A stretch of DNA of 64,000 bases from Parasphingopyxis lamellibrachiae (GCF_003385775.1 NZ_QRDP01000004.1:2254457-2318456); one strand, 5' to 3'; positions 53,531-63,399 are shown, counted from the first letter of the stretch. Numbers and translations are program-made. Notes: a model not told the origin generated them from the letters alone.

Positions 53531-55446
53531 CCCAGCGGTTCCAGCAGCCGATCGATGCCCGCGGTTCCGCTGCCCGTCCGTTCGAGATGCGGGTATCTGA
53601 GGCCGCCGCGCCAGTCGATCTCGATCCGGCGATACCGATCGCCATTTTTCACGAGCAGCTCGATAGCATTCTGGCCGTCGGCGGCGGTGGCGATGGTATT
53701 GGCCAGCAGGCTGCTCGAATAGGCATAGCTGTTGATTGCGACGATTTCCGCACCCACGGTGAGGCCTGCATTGAAGGCGGGGCTGTCCCAGATCACGTTA
53801 CTGATGGTTCCGTTGTCGCGCACCGTCATCCCGCCGGAAAAGCTCAGATCGACATATTCGCCGCTGGTCTGTGCATGGCGTTGCGTCGCGCTGGGTTCGG
53901 GGCGATAGACAAGCTGGTATCCGCCAAGTTCGAGCCCGCGAAGCGGGGCGCCGGCGGCATTCTCGTCCAGCCGCTGCCGGATCAGGCTCTCCCAGTCATA
54001 GACGTGGAGGGCGTTCAGGGTCGAAACAATCTCATCCATATTATAGGTGACCTGGCCCCAGTCTCCGTCGCGCTGGCCGAAAAAGGTGCGTGCGAAATCA
54101 TCCAGCGATCGGCGGTCACGCGTTTCCGAGCGTAGGATCTGGTCTATCTCCAGCCAGACAAGCGCGCCTTCGCGATAATAATCTTCGCTGCGCTGCCAGC
54201 TGCGCCAGGGCTTGGGCCGCCGGGCTGCGATGATAGGATCATGGGTGGTATCGGCAAGATCGCGCCAGCGCCGGGCCGGAAGCTGGTCAAGCGCCGCTGC
54301 CTGCATCGCCAGCGTGTCCAGATATTGTTCAGAGCTATAAAGCCCGGATCGCGCCGCCAGCACATAACCCCAAAATGTGGTCTGTCCTTCATAGACCCAC
54401 AGATAATCGTCCTGCATCGGCGTCCGGTAATCGGGCGTCCAGATGCCTTCCGGTCTGCGATGCTTGCCGTTCCAGCTGTGAACCACCTCATGGGGCAGCA
54501 GCGAGCGCCGCCCGGGGCCATCGTCCCAGTCGAGAAAATAGCCGGTCGGCACGCCATTTTCCGACGAGCGGTGATGTTCAAGGCCAATACCCGACATTGC
54601 ATCCGATATTGCGAAGAGAAAATCATAGCGATCGAAATGCTGCGCTCCGAACAGGCGGACCGATTGCTCGGCAAGTGCGCGATGCGCCGCTATCTGCTCG
54701 TCCGTGGCGGCCAGTTCCGATGCCCGGTCCGCAAATATGTTGAGCCAGATATCGTCGCTCAACTGCTCTTGCCGGAAATGCGCACCGGCAAACATCGGGC
54801 TGTCGACCAGCGTTTCATAGCTGACCGTGTCATAGATAATTCTGCCATCCTCTCCGTTGCGCTGACCGCGTAGCGCAACGGCGCTGTGCCAGCCCGGCGG
54901 CAGGGTTACCGAAGGCGAGACCATGATGTTGCGGACGTAATAGCCTGCCGGATAGAGTGACATCTTCTCCCATTGCAGGTTGAGCATTTCCGGTGTCATC
55001 ACGATCCGACCCTGGTTGCGGGCCGTGGGCGAGAGGAACTGATAGCTGAGGTTCAGCGCCGACACGCCCTCGGGCACATCGACGTGAAAGGCATAGACGT
55101 TGAGCGAATCGCGGGACCAGTCGATCGGCTGGCCGTTCCCCTCGATCGTCAGTCCGGCAAGGCTGGCGATCGGGCCGCGCGGGGCATGGTTGCCCGGCAG
55201 CCATTCGGGATAGAGCAATGTTATGCGCCCGGCGCCCGCTACCGGAATTGTCTGTTCGACCCGGAAAACTCCGCGCTCGGTGTCGGTGGCATCGACATGG
55301 AGCGTCATCGTTCCCGGATAGGCAATGTCCCGTGCGACAGGGACCGTATCGACGATCGGGTTGGATTCGGGACGGCTATTTTCAATTTGCGCTGTTGCCG
55401 GACCGGCGAAAACCAGAAGCAGGGTTGCTAGAGCGGCACGCATCAT
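53527..55446 (-). CDS. M61 family metallopeptidase (glycyl aminopeptidase-like, secreted)
   Basis: 639 residues with a signal peptide (ALATLLLVFAGPATA). An N-terminal beta domain (residues 40-210), then the gluzincin-like catalytic site HEVVH (319-323, LLPHEVVHSWNGKHRRPEG) with the third ligand Glu in YEGQTTFWGYVLAARSG. A PDZ-like domain follows near residues 525-600 (SFSGGMTVRDNGTISNVIWD, AGLTVGAEIVAINSYAYSS). Family M61 removes N-terminal glycine or alanine from peptides. Stop overlaps the TfoX-like gene. Confidence 0.93.
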   Translation of the reverse strand: MMRAALATLLLVFAGPATAQIENSRPESNPIVDTVPVARDIAYPGTMTLHVDATDTERGVFRVEQTIPVAGAGRITLLYPEWLPGNHAPRGPIASLAGLTIEGNGQPIDWSRDSLNVYAFHVDVPEGVSALNLSYQFLSPTARNQGRIVMTPEMLNLQWEKMSLYPAGYYVRNIMVSPSVTLPPGWHSAVALRGQRNGEDGRIIYDTVSYETLVDSPMFAGAHFRQEQLSDDIWLNIFADRASELAATDEQIAAHRALAEQSVRLFGAQHFDRYDFLFAISDAMSGIGLEHHRSSENGVPTGYFLDWDDGPGRRSLLPHEVVHSWNGKHRRPEGIWTPDYRTPMQDDYLWVYEGQTTFWGYVLAARSGLYSSEQYLDTLAMQAAALDQLPARRWRDLADTTHDPIIAARRPKPWRSWQRSEDYYREGALVWLEIDQILRSETRDRRSLDDFARTFFGQRDGDWGQVTYNMDEIVSTLNALHVYDWESLIRQRLDENAAGAPLRGLELGGYQLVYRPEPSATQRHAQTSGEYVDLSFSGGMTVRDNGTISNVIWDSPAFNAGLTVGAEIVAINSYAYSSSLLANTIATAADGQNAIELLVKNGDRYRRIEIDWRGGLRYPHLERTGSGTAGIDRLLEPLG

Positions 55447-55498
55447 ATCGAATGTTCCTTGGGCAATGCTGTTTTGTCATGGGTGGCGGATCGCGAGG

Positions 55499-56236
55499 CT
55501 AAGGTCCAGTGGCTGGGCCTTCTTCCTCATCCCCCGAGGCGAGGGTGCGCAGTTTCATACCGACAATCGCATAGACCAGCGCGGCGAGAAACAATGTCAG
55601 CCAGGCGACGGCTGAGCCCTGAACGGTCAGCGCGATATAGCGATCATCCGCGATCAGCGCGGTAGTCATCATGCCGCCAAGGGCGATTATCGGGCCGAAC
55701 AGGAAGCCCAAGCCCTTGCGGCGGGTCAGGAGGACGCCGATGACGATGGCGCCGACGCCAAGCAGCAGGAACTTGGCGCGCACGGCCGGGATCAGCCAGT
55801 TTATCTCACCCTGCGATCCGGGCAGTCCATCCATGATGGAAAACAGCCAGAATCCCTCGATCTGGTCGAAAACTGCGGCAGCTGCGACGGCGGCAACCCC
55901 GATCCCGGAAAGCGATCCGCCATAACGGCGCAGCCCGATCAGGGCGCAGATCAGGAAGGCCGAATAGGCGGGAATAAAGCCCAGCGCATCCACCCATGTT
56001 GCATGGCGCATGGCCGCAAGGAAGCTGGCGGTACACGGGTCCGCCCCGAAAAGAGCCGCAACATCGGACGGGGAACGGACAAGTTCGAAGGCGATGATCG
56101 ACCCGATACTGGCCTCGCCTGCATCGACGGCACAGCCTTCGATATTGGGGATTTCGCCGAAATAATAGGATATCGCCAGGGTAACCAGACCGGCCCCGGC
56201 GCAGCGCCACCACCAGCCTCGTTCCCCTGCCGTCAT
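55499..56236 (-). CDS. multi-pass membrane protein of unknown function
   Basis: 245 residues with about six hydrophobic helices (LVTLAISYYFGEI, YSAFLICALIGLRRYG, LSGIGVAAVAAAAVF, FLLLGVGAIVIGVLL, FLFGPIIALGGMMTTALI, AVAWLTLFLAALVYAI). Two periplasmic loops carry cysteines. The ATG at 56236 overlaps the ppa stop (ATGA), so it is cotranscribed with ppa. The family is not recognised. Confidence 0.75.
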   Translation of the reverse strand: MTAGERGWWWRCAGAGLVTLAISYYFGEIPNIEGCAVDAGEASIGSIIAFELVRSPSDVAALFGADPCTASFLAAMRHATWVDALGFIPAYSAFLICALIGLRRYGGSLSGIGVAAVAAAAVFDQIEGFWLFSIMDGLPGSQGEINWLIPAVRAKFLLLGVGAIVIGVLLTRRKGLGFLFGPIIALGGMMTTALIADDRYIALTVQGSAVAWLTLFLAALVYAIVGMKLRTLASGDEEEGPATGP

Positions 56237-56766
56237 GCTTTCGCTCCCAGCCTTTCGATCGCTTCTGTTACGATCTGGCGGGCTTCGTCGGCCCCGCCCC
56301 AATTGCCTACCCTGACCCATTTTTCGGGCTCCAGGTCTTTATAGTGGGTAAAGAAATGTTCGATCTGCTGCATCACGATTTCGGGCAGGTCGTTGCCCTC
56401 ATCAATCTTCCGATAGTAAGGGAAAGTTGCATCGATCGGTACGCAAAGCAATTTTTCGTCGCCGCCATGCTCGTCTTCAAGATTGAGTACGGCAATCGGC
56501 CGGCAGCGCACGACGCAGCCCGGCATGAAGGGCGAGCGCGCGACGACCAGAGCATCGAGCGGATCGCCATCGGGGGACAATGTGTGCGGGACAAAGCCGT
56601 AATTGGCCGGATAACGCATCGGCGTGTGCAGGATGCGGTCGACGAACAGGGCGCCCGAGGCCTTGTCGAATTCATATTTCACCGGTTCGCCGCCTACCGG
56701 CACTTCGATGATGACATTGACGCTGTCTGGCGGATTGTCGCCGACGGGGATGAGATCGATATTCAT
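56233..56766 (-). CDS. ppa: inorganic pyrophosphatase
   Basis: 177 residues, family I soluble pyrophosphatase. It hydrolyses PPi released by biosynthesis, pulling those reactions forward. Blocks: [40 protein letters not shown] and LDALVV with the metal-binding acidic residues, [14 protein letters not shown], and [20 protein letters not shown]. Divergent from hisS. Confidence 0.97.
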   Translation of the reverse strand: MNIDLIPVGDNPPDSVNVIIEVPVGGEPVKYEFDKASGALFVDRILHTPMRYPANYGFVPHTLSPDGDPLDALVVARSPFMPGCVVRCRPIAVLNLEDEHGGDEKLLCVPIDATFPYYRKIDEGNDLPEIVMQQIEHFFTHYKDLEPEKWVRVGNWGGADEARQIVTEAIERLGAKA

Positions 56767-56861
56767 ACACTATAGTCTTTCTTTTTTTCGGTGGCCCCGC
56801 CCCTGTTGCCGGGTGCCGTGATTCCGAACCAGTGATATCCTGGCAAACACACTCCGCTATT

Positions 56862-56889
56862 CCCCTAGCGCCTCAATATGCTCTAGGGG
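56862..56889 (+). promoter_or_regulatory. hairpin over the hisS ribosome binding site
   Basis: CCCCTAG (56862-56868) and CTAGGGG (56883-56889) are perfect 7-bp complements with a 14-base loop. The right arm contains the AGGGGAG ribosome binding site of hisS, whose ATG is at 56898. If formed in the mRNA, the stem would hide the site and lower translation. Confidence 0.55.
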
Positions 56890-56897
56890 AGCCGCCC

Positions 56898-58145
56898 ATG
56901 GGAAAAAATACGCCTCACGCCATTCGCGGCACGCAGGATATGCTCGGTGAGCAGGCCGAGCGGTTTGCGCATGTCGTTGATACGTTCGACCGGGTTCGGC
57001 GGCTTTACGGCTTTGGCCGGGTCGAAGTGCCGGTGTTCGAGGCAACCTCGGTGTTCGCCCGCTCGCTGGGCGAGACCACCGATGTCGTGTCGAAGGAAAT
57101 GTACACGTTCGAGGATCGCGGCGGCGATTCGCTGACCCTGCGCCCCGAATTCACCGCTGGAATTGCACGCGCCTATCTTACCAATGGCTGGCAGCAGCAT
57201 GCGCCGCTGAAAGTCGCGACCCACGGGCCGCTGTTCCGGTACGAGCGCCCGCAAAAGGGCCGTTTCCGGCAATTCCACCAGCTCGATGCAGAGATTATCG
57301 GCGCGGCTGAACCGGCGGCCGATGTCGAGCTGCTCGTCATGGCCGATCAGCTGCTGAGGGAACTCGGCATAGCGGACGGCGTGACGCTCCAGCTCAATAC
57401 GCTCGGCGATGCGGCGACCCGCGACGCCTGGCGCGCCGCGCTCGTCACCCATTTCGAGGCGCACAAGGGCGATCTCTCCGAAGACAGCCAGGAGCGGCTG
57501 GAACGCAATCCGCTGCGCATCCTCGATTCCAAGGACAAGCGCGACCGGCCGATTGCCGATGCAGCGCCGTCGATCGACGATTTCATGAGCGACGAAGCGG
57601 GGGCTTTCTTTGCACAGGTGACGGCGGGTCTCGATGCGGCGGGCGTCGCCTGGCAGCGCAATGCCCGCCTCGTCCGCGGCCTCGATTATTATCGCCACAC
57701 GGCGTTCGAGTTCGTCACCGACCGCTTGGGCGCGCAGGGAACGGTGCTCGGCGGCGGACGCTATGACGGGCTGGTCGAAACGCTGGGTGGACCGCCAACG
57801 CCCGCTGTCGGTTGGGCGGCCGGGATCGAGCGGCTGGCGATGTTGCTGGATCTGCCTGATTTGGTTCGACCGGATGTAGCGGTTGTTGCGGAAAACAAAG
57901 ATCGTGAAGAAGAAGCAATAGCGTTGACGACAAAATACCGACGAGCGGGATTTTCGGCGGAAGCATTCGTCAGCGGAAGCCCTCGTAAGCGATATGATCG
58001 CGCCGTAAAATCCAACCCGCGATACATCGCTTCTTTCGACATTCGTGATGGTGTTCCTACCCACGGCCTTAGCGCACGCGATGAAGGCGCAGCCGACGGC
58101 GCGGCAATCCATGACATATTCGAAGCAAGATCGCCTCCAAAATGA
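56898..58145 (+). CDS. hisS: histidine--tRNA ligase
   Basis: 415 residues. The class II synthetase charging tRNA-His. Motif 1 region [20 protein letters not shown], motif 2 [20 protein letters not shown], the histidine-specific [16 protein letters not shown] and motif 3 [21 protein letters not shown] then [11 protein letters not shown] are intact; the anticodon-binding domain occupies the last 90 residues. The ATG at 56898 fits the family start ([15 protein letters not shown], here [18 protein letters not shown]). The last 93 codons have strikingly more A/T in third positions than the rest. Stop overlaps prfA (ATGA). Confidence 0.96.
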   Translation: MGKNTPHAIRGTQDMLGEQAERFAHVVDTFDRVRRLYGFGRVEVPVFEATSVFARSLGETTDVVSKEMYTFEDRGGDSLTLRPEFTAGIARAYLTNGWQQHAPLKVATHGPLFRYERPQKGRFRQFHQLDAEIIGAAEPAADVELLVMADQLLRELGIADGVTLQLNTLGDAATRDAWRAALVTHFEAHKGDLSEDSQERLERNPLRILDSKDKRDRPIADAAPSIDDFMSDEAGAFFAQVTAGLDAAGVAWQRNARLVRGLDYYRHTAFEFVTDRLGAQGTVLGGGRYDGLVETLGGPPTPAVGWAAGIERLAMLLDLPDLVRPDVAVVAENKDREEEAIALTTKYRRAGFSAEAFVSGSPRKRYDRAVKSNPRYIASFDIRDGVPTHGLSARDEGAADGAAIHDIFEARSPPK

Positions 58146-59212
58146 CCACAATTTCCACCGCCCGTATCGACGCGATCCTGTCGCGGCATGAAGATTTGCA
58201 GGGGCTGATGGCCGCCGGCGATCTGGCGCCGGACAAATTCGTGGAGCTCTCCAAGGAATATTCGGAGCTTGAACCCGTGGCCGAAACGGCGCGCGAGCTG
58301 AAAAGGCTGCGCGAGGAGCTGGCGGCGCTGGACGAGATGCTCGCCGATTCCGAGATGAAGGAAATGGCGGAGCTTGAAGCCGAGGAGCTGAAGGATAAGA
58401 TTCCAGAGGCTGAACGCGCGCTTGCCGTACAGCTGTTGCCCCGCGATTCGGCGGATGACCGCCCGGCCATGCTCGAAGTGCGAGCCGGAACGGGCGGCGA
58501 TGAGGCGGCGCTGTTCGCGGGCGATCTTTTGCGAATGTATCAGCGCTATGCCGAGGAACAGGGCTGGGGGTTCGAACTGATCTCCGCCAGCGCCGCCGAT
58601 GTCGGGGGCTATAAGGAAGTCGTCGCCAATGTGACGGGCAAGGGCGTGTTCGCCAAGCTGAAATTCGAAAGCGGCGTGCACCGGGTCCAGCGCGTCCCGG
58701 TCACCGAAAGCGGCGGACGTATCCACACATCGGCGGCGACGGTGGCTGTGCTGCCGGAGCCGGAAGAGGTCGACATCAAGATCGACGAGGCGGATTTGCG
58801 TATCGATGTGTTCCGGGCGTCGGGCCCCGGCGGCCAGTCGGTCAACACGACGGACAGCGCTGTACGGATCACCCATATTCCGACCGGTATCGTCGTCTCG
58901 CAGCAGGATGAAAAATCGCAGCACAAGAACAAGGCAAAGGGCATGAAGGTGCTGCGGGCGCGGCTTTACGAGCATGAGCGCGCCATTGCCGAGGCCGAAT
59001 ATGCCGGTGCGCGCAAATCCATGGTCGGCTCGGGTGACCGGTCCGAGCGCATTCGCACCTATAATTTTCCGCAAGGCCGGGTGACCGATCACCGCATCAA
59101 CCTGACCCTGCATCAGCTGCCGCAGATACTGGAAGGGCAGCTGGGCGAGTTGATCGGGGCGCTGATTGCCGAGGACGAGGCCGAGCGGCTCGCCCATATC
59201 GACGAGGATTGA
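58142..59212 (+). CDS. prfA: peptide chain release factor 1
   Basis: 356 residues. RF1 recognises UAA and UAG stop codons and releases the peptide. The catalytic GGQ lies in [20 protein letters not shown], and the N-terminal helical domain has coiled-coil runs ([20 protein letters not shown]). Ordered ahead of prmC, its methylating enzyme. The ATG overlaps the hisS stop. Confidence 0.97.
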   Translation: MTTISTARIDAILSRHEDLQGLMAAGDLAPDKFVELSKEYSELEPVAETARELKRLREELAALDEMLADSEMKEMAELEAEELKDKIPEAERALAVQLLPRDSADDRPAMLEVRAGTGGDEAALFAGDLLRMYQRYAEEQGWGFELISASAADVGGYKEVVANVTGKGVFAKLKFESGVHRVQRVPVTESGGRIHTSAATVAVLPEPEEVDIKIDEADLRIDVFRASGPGGQSVNTTDSAVRITHIPTGIVVSQQDEKSQHKNKAKGMKVLRARLYEHERAIAEAEYAGARKSMVGSGDRSERIRTYNFPQGRVTDHRINLTLHQLPQILEGQLGELIGALIAEDEAERLAHIDED

Positions 59213-59216
59213 GCGG

Positions 59217-60035
59217 ATGAAGGTGCGCGACGCCCTGCGCGCGGCAACCGAAACGCTCGCGAAAACCAGCGAATCGCCCCGGCTCGATGCCGAATTGTTG
59301 ATGGCCCATATTCTGGGCGAAAGCCGCGAAGCGGTGGTGTTGGGTGGCCTCGACGCGGAAACGCCTTCCGGTTTCGAGGCCCTTGTCGAACGCCGCGCGG
59401 CGCACGAGCCGCTGGCCTACATTACCGGAAGCCGCGAATTCTGGAGCCTCGATTTTGCCGTCGGGCCCGGCGTGCTCATTCCCCGGCCCGACAGCGAGAC
59501 GCTGCTCGAAACAGCAGTTCGCGAACTGGCGGGGCGGCCGCCTTCGACGATTCTCGATCTGGGCACGGGGTCCGGCGCCCTGCTGCTGGCCGCGCTGGGC
59601 GAATGGCCCTCGGCAACCGGTATGGGCATCGACCAGTCGGATACGGCTCTGGCTTACGCCCGGGAAAATGCGGCTCGGCTCGGCCTGACAGAGCGCGCCC
59701 GGTTCCGTAAAGGTCATTGGGGAGATGCGGAAACGGAGCGCTACGATCTCATTCTGTGCAATCCGCCCTATGTCGATCCGGCAGCGTCCCTGATGCCCGA
59801 TGTCGCCGATTTCGAGCCCGGCGAAGCGCTGTTTGCGGATGACGACGGGATGGCGGACTATCGCTATATCATTCCGCAATTGCCCGAATTGCTCTCCGAT
59901 GGCGGTATTGCATGTGTCGAACTTGGCGTCGGACAAGCGTCGTCCGTGGCAGAGCTTTGCGAGCGGCAGGGCCTGTTTTCGGCCATTTCCCGCGACCTGG
60001 CCGGATTGGAACGCTGTCTGCTTATCCACAGCTAG
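59217..60035 (+). CDS. prmC: peptide chain release factor N(5)-glutamine methyltransferase
   Basis: 272 residues. PrmC methylates the glutamine of the GGQ motif of RF1 and RF2. SAM motif I ILDLGTGSGALLLAAL, the N-P-P-Y active-site motif in LILCNPPYVDPAASLMPDVA, and an N-terminal helical domain that grips the release factor. It begins 4 bases after the prfA stop, a conserved pairing. A terminator-like hairpin follows at 60258. Confidence 0.96.
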   Translation: MKVRDALRAATETLAKTSESPRLDAELLMAHILGESREAVVLGGLDAETPSGFEALVERRAAHEPLAYITGSREFWSLDFAVGPGVLIPRPDSETLLETAVRELAGRPPSTILDLGTGSGALLLAALGEWPSATGMGIDQSDTALAYARENAARLGLTERARFRKGHWGDAETERYDLILCNPPYVDPAASLMPDVADFEPGEALFADDDGMADYRYIIPQLPELLSDGGIACVELGVGQASSVAELCERQGLFSAISRDLAGLERCLLIHS

Positions 60036-60311
60036 AGTCGGCGGCCTGTTATATTTTCGCTTGCAATTGGCAAAATGGTGCGGATATGGGCGTAAGTGGA
60101 ACGAAGGTTCTGACAGCAAACATCGTTGAAACCTTCACCCCATGATCTCCATCGTCATACCGCTGATGTCCGGTGGTTCTGGCTTTAGGACCGGTTTGGC
60201 CGGTCCTTGCGGAGAAAATGTATCCGAGCGACCGGGATTGGCCCGGCTGATCAAGCTGCGCGCGGGGGCGCGCTTTTTCCGGAAACAATGGACTGAGGAT
60301 TTTGTATCTTG
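60036..60311. other. intergenic leader before DUF4167 with two hairpins
   Basis: 276 bases between prmC and DUF4167 with no firm gene. GGACCGG/CCGGTCC (60188-60206) forms a hairpin, and a terminator-like stem with T5 sits at 60258-60278. TTGCAA and TATGGG near 60063-60092 could be a promoter for DUF4167, which would make the hairpins part of its leader. The region stays open for a 56-codon frame, which is rejected because the terminator falls inside it. Confidence 0.5.
60258..60278 (+). terminator. Rho-independent terminator or attenuator
   Basis: GCGCGC (60258-60263), loop GGGG and GCGCGC (60268-60273) followed by five T. It is only 33 bases ahead of the DUF4167 ATG, so it either ends the hisS-prfA-prmC unit or controls read-through into DUF4167. 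Confidence 0.75.
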
Positions 60312-60908
60312 ATGAATAATCGCAATTCGGGTCGTCGCCGCAGCCGTGGTGGCCGTCCAAATAATCGCGGGCCGAACGACGGAAACAGGCTGGACAATCG
60401 CGCGCGCGGGAACGCCAATCAGCTGTGCGAGAAATACAAGTCCATGGCGCGCGATGCTCATCAGCAGGGCGACCGGGTGATGAACGAATATTATCTGCAG
60501 TTCGCGGACCATTATTTCCGGGTTCAGGCCGAGACAAATTTGCGCAAGGAAGAGCAGAAGCGCGAGCGCGAAGAAAATAAGGCCTCCCAGCGATCCGGCG
60601 ACACGCAGGATCGGGACAAATCCGATCGCGAGGCTTCTCCGGAAGCCGGCAAGGTTGAGGAAGAACCGAAAAAACGTACGCCGCGGAAGAAGCGCGAACC
60701 CCAAAATCGCGAATCCGAAGGCGCGACGCCGGACGGCGAAGAGCAGAAGATCGAAGCCGATCGCCTGCCAGCCGCTTTCTCGGTTTCGGCGTCTGCCGAT
60801 GGCGGCGAGGCCGTGAACGGTTCGGCCGAGAAAAAGCCCGCAAAGCGAACCCGTACGCGCAAAGCGGACAAGGATGACGACGATAAGGGAACGGCTGCGG
60901 AAGCTTAG
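60312..60908 (+). CDS. DUF4167 domain-containing protein
   Basis: 198 residues. The Arg/Asn-rich N-terminus (MNNRNSGRRRSRGGRPNNRG) then NANQLCEKYKSMARDAHQQG and DRVMNEYYLQFADHYFRVQA define DUF4167, an alphaproteobacterial protein. The remaining 120 residues are highly charged (Glu, Lys, Arg) and probably disordered. Likely an RNA- or nucleic-acid-associated protein, judged only by composition. ATG at 60312; ribosome binding site TGAGGA. Confidence 0.88.
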   Translation: MNNRNSGRRRSRGGRPNNRGPNDGNRLDNRARGNANQLCEKYKSMARDAHQQGDRVMNEYYLQFADHYFRVQAETNLRKEEQKREREENKASQRSGDTQDRDKSDREASPEAGKVEEEPKKRTPRKKREPQNRESEGATPDGEEQKIEADRLPAAFSVSASADGGEAVNGSAEKKPAKRTRTRKADKDDDDKGTAAEA

Positions 60909-60923
60909 GCTTTCGTTTTCCGC

Positions 60924-61235
60924 CTAATTCCTTTTTCGGGGCTGGCGCAGGCTTGCCTGGCTCTGCGCATCGACATCGTCGTCATGGCCCGAACCTGAGC
61001 TCAGGAATACAAGCCCCATAAGGGCGGCGGCCATCAGGACCGTCAGCCCGACGCCGAATGCGGTGGCCAGCGCGACCGCGATGGTCAGCCCGCCCCCATA
61101 AAGATGCATCCATATTAGAGCCGCGAGCGCTGCGCCGATCGACGGAACCATCATCCATTTCATTGTCCGGCGATAGCGGGCCCATGCGAACCGGGCATAG
61201 TCGGGATCGTCCAGTGATGGTCTGTTTTCGGTCAT
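60924..61235 (-). CDS. small two-span membrane protein, unknown
   Basis: 103 residues: a cytoplasmic N-terminus (TENRPSLDDPDYARFAWARY), two or three hydrophobic segments (MMVPSIGAALAALIWMHLY, GGLTIAVALATAFGVGLTVL, MAAALMGLVFLSSG) and an acidic/Arg tail. It is a common type of sphingomonad hypothetical protein. Convergent with DUF4167. No function proposed. Confidence 0.75.
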   Translation of the reverse strand: MTENRPSLDDPDYARFAWARYRRTMKWMMVPSIGAALAALIWMHLYGGGLTIAVALATAFGVGLTVLMAAALMGLVFLSSGSGHDDDVDAQSQASLRQPRKRN

Positions 61236-61360
61236 GCAATTCCTTTGACGATTGCGGCGCTAGTCATCAAGCAGAAGTTGGCCGATCCACGCCTGTCTTC
61301 CCTTTATCGGCGAAAAGGCGCATCATTGCGGTGTGGAATTTGGCGATTGGGAGAGACGCT

Positions 61361-61789
61361 ATGACAGTCAGCATCATTCTGGAAAGCCGAGACCATGATA
61401 CGATCACCGGCACGCCGGGCATGTCAGTCTCCGACGTGGTGAAACTGTTTGCCGCGAAGCGAATCGGCGCCGTGCCGATCGTCGACGGCACTGAGGTCGT
61501 CGGTATCATGTCCGAACGGGATCTCGTTCATTGCGTTGCAGCCGAAGGATCGGCCGGCCTGGAAAAGCCGGTGTCGGAAGTAATGACCTCGCCGGCTATC
61601 ACGGTCGATCCCAATTTCAGTATTCTCGCTGCGCTGGGCCTTATGACCCGGCGCCGCATCCGCCATTTGCCGGTTATCGACAATGGCGTTCTTGTCGGTT
61701 TTATCTCGATTGGCGATCTTGTGAAATACAGGATGGACCGGATCGAGCAGGATGCGCAGGCGATGCGGGATTATATTCAGTCGGTTTGA
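61361..61789 (+). CDS. CBS domain pair protein
   Basis: 142 residues consisting of two CBS domains (MSVSDVVKLFAAKRIGAVPI, VDGTEVVGIMSERDLVHCV; then VMTSPAITVDPNFSILAALG, MTRRRIRHLPVIDNGVLVGF, ISIGDLVKYRMD). Such stand-alone CBS pairs bind adenosine nucleotides and act as sensors. The ATG at 61361 begins the first domain. Partner unknown. Confidence 0.92.
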   Translation: MTVSIILESRDHDTITGTPGMSVSDVVKLFAAKRIGAVPIVDGTEVVGIMSERDLVHCVAAEGSAGLEKPVSEVMTSPAITVDPNFSILAALGLMTRRRIRHLPVIDNGVLVGFISIGDLVKYRMDRIEQDAQAMRDYIQSV

Positions 61790-61800
61790 CCGGTTGTCGA

Positions 61801-63279
61801 TCAGGCAGTTGCGGCCTGACGCTTGACGATGAGCAGCCACATGTCGCTGACAAGATCGCGCGCAAACAGCATCAGGAGAGCGGCGTAACTGGCGACGCCG
61901 GTTCCCGCGAGCACGGCAAGCCTTGCAAAGGGCGCCAGCGGGGGCAGCACCGAATCTATTGCGACGACGATAATGGCCATCGCGAGCGAGGCCGATAGAC
62001 CCGGCGCAATGGCGCGTGCGAGCTGGCCGAGTGAAATGCCGATGGCCGGCATCGACATCAGCATCGTAACCGCGGTCAGCAAAGGCATGCCGACCAGCCA
62101 TGTCCGCGCCAGGCCGATCACGCCGTACCGTGCGCCGATAAAAAAGCCCGTCGCCATGATCAGCGCGCCGGCAATATTGACCCTGAGGGCGATGCCGGGC
62201 CGGCCGAGGGCATTAGTGGCCGGTGCAAACAGGATTTGCAGGGTCATGAACGGCATGGCGAAGGCGAGCAGAGAGACCAGCGGAATGGTCGCCTGCCACT
62301 GCTGGCCAAGAATCGATTCGACCAGCGGTTCGGCAGTAATCGCCAGGCCGAAATAGAAAGGCAGCACGGCGGTAAGAACCAAACGGGCCGAATTGGCGAA
62401 GGCCGGACCGATCGGCTTTTGCTCCCGGTGCATCTGCGAATAGGCCGAAAAGGCGACATCGTTCAGCGGCGGAACGAATTTCGAGACCAGCATCTGGGTG
62501 AGAAACAACGCCGTCGTATAAAGGCCGATATCGTGCGCATCGTAGAGGCGGCCCGCGATGAAGACGTCGGACTGGCTTTGCAGGAACCAGAAAAACTGGG
62601 TCACGGTCAGCGCTCCGCCAAAGCCGATCATCGCGCCGGCGCCGCGAAAGGAAAAACTGGGCCAGTAGAAGGAGCGGGCGGCGATGGTCATGCCGGCAGC
62701 GCGCACCGTGAACATGACGATCGGCGCATAGACCAATGTCCAGACGCCGAATCCCGTCAGCGCCAGGGCCAGCGCGGTCCCCGCACCTGCAAGGGATCCG
62801 AGCAGATTCGCGATCGCCATCTTGCGATATTCAAGTTGGCGACTCAGCAAGGCGAAGGGCAGGGCGAGAAAGGGCGTGGTAAAGAAGAGCAGAGCCTGCA
62901 CCCTCAGGATATCGACCAGCAAAGGCTGTCGAAAATAGGCCGCGGCGAAGGGTGCGACGAAAAATTGGGCCGTGGCCAGTGCGGAATTGATGAGAATCAG
63001 CAGGCCGAAAACCTGTCGCACCTGTTTTTTTTCAAACGATTCGCGCTGAATCAGGGAGCTGGCAAAACCATAACCTTCAAGCAGACTGAGCAACGAAACC
63101 ACCAGCGCGGCCATGGCGGCAAGGCCGTAATCCTCGGGATTCAGCAACCGAATGACCAGAAAGGTCGACGACCAGGTAATGATCTGCGCAACGATCTGGC
63201 TGCCAGAACGCCAGAAAACTGCGCTGCGGACACGGTCTCGCAACGAATCCGGGCTGGTTTCGGGTTCCGTTATACTCAA
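61801..63279 (-). CDS. polysaccharide flippase (Wzx/MATE-like)
   Basis: 492 residues with about 14 transmembrane helices, of the oligosaccharide flippase family (MOP superfamily): RSAVFWRSGSQIVAQIITWS at the start, LVIRLLNPEDYGLAAMAALV, FFTTPFLALPFALLSRQLEY, and FVPPLNDVAFSAYSQMHREQ. It should move lipid-linked oligosaccharides across the inner membrane. The start TTG at 63279, with AAGGA 8 bases ahead, gives a natural N-terminus (SITEPETSPDSLRDRV); an ATG at 63318 adds 13 unusual residues. No glycosyltransferases are adjacent. Confidence 0.85.
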   Translation of the reverse strand: MSITEPETSPDSLRDRVRSAVFWRSGSQIVAQIITWSSTFLVIRLLNPEDYGLAAMAALVVSLLSLLEGYGFASSLIQRESFEKKQVRQVFGLLILINSALATAQFFVAPFAAAYFRQPLLVDILRVQALLFFTTPFLALPFALLSRQLEYRKMAIANLLGSLAGAGTALALALTGFGVWTLVYAPIVMFTVRAAGMTIAARSFYWPSFSFRGAGAMIGFGGALTVTQFFWFLQSQSDVFIAGRLYDAHDIGLYTTALFLTQMLVSKFVPPLNDVAFSAYSQMHREQKPIGPAFANSARLVLTAVLPFYFGLAITAEPLVESILGQQWQATIPLVSLLAFAMPFMTLQILFAPATNALGRPGIALRVNIAGALIMATGFFIGARYGVIGLARTWLVGMPLLTAVTMLMSMPAIGISLGQLARAIAPGLSASLAMAIIVVAIDSVLPPLAPFARLAVLAGTGVASYAALLMLFARDLVSDMWLLIVKRQAATA

Positions 63280-63399
63280 GCCGCAGCATCCTTCGCCAAT
63301 CGCGTGTCGTCCGTGCATAGCGCGCTAAGGTGTACGAGCTGTAAACCAAGCCATTCGCTGCACCGCAGAAATAATTGAAATAAAATTGCAAAGAGGGTG

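Noticed and set aside
60142..60312. A 56-codon ORF ending in TGATG overlap with DUF4167
   Set aside because: A terminator-like stem with T5 lies inside it, and third positions are not biased like real genes nearby. A 19-codon ORF before it is rejected for the same reasons.
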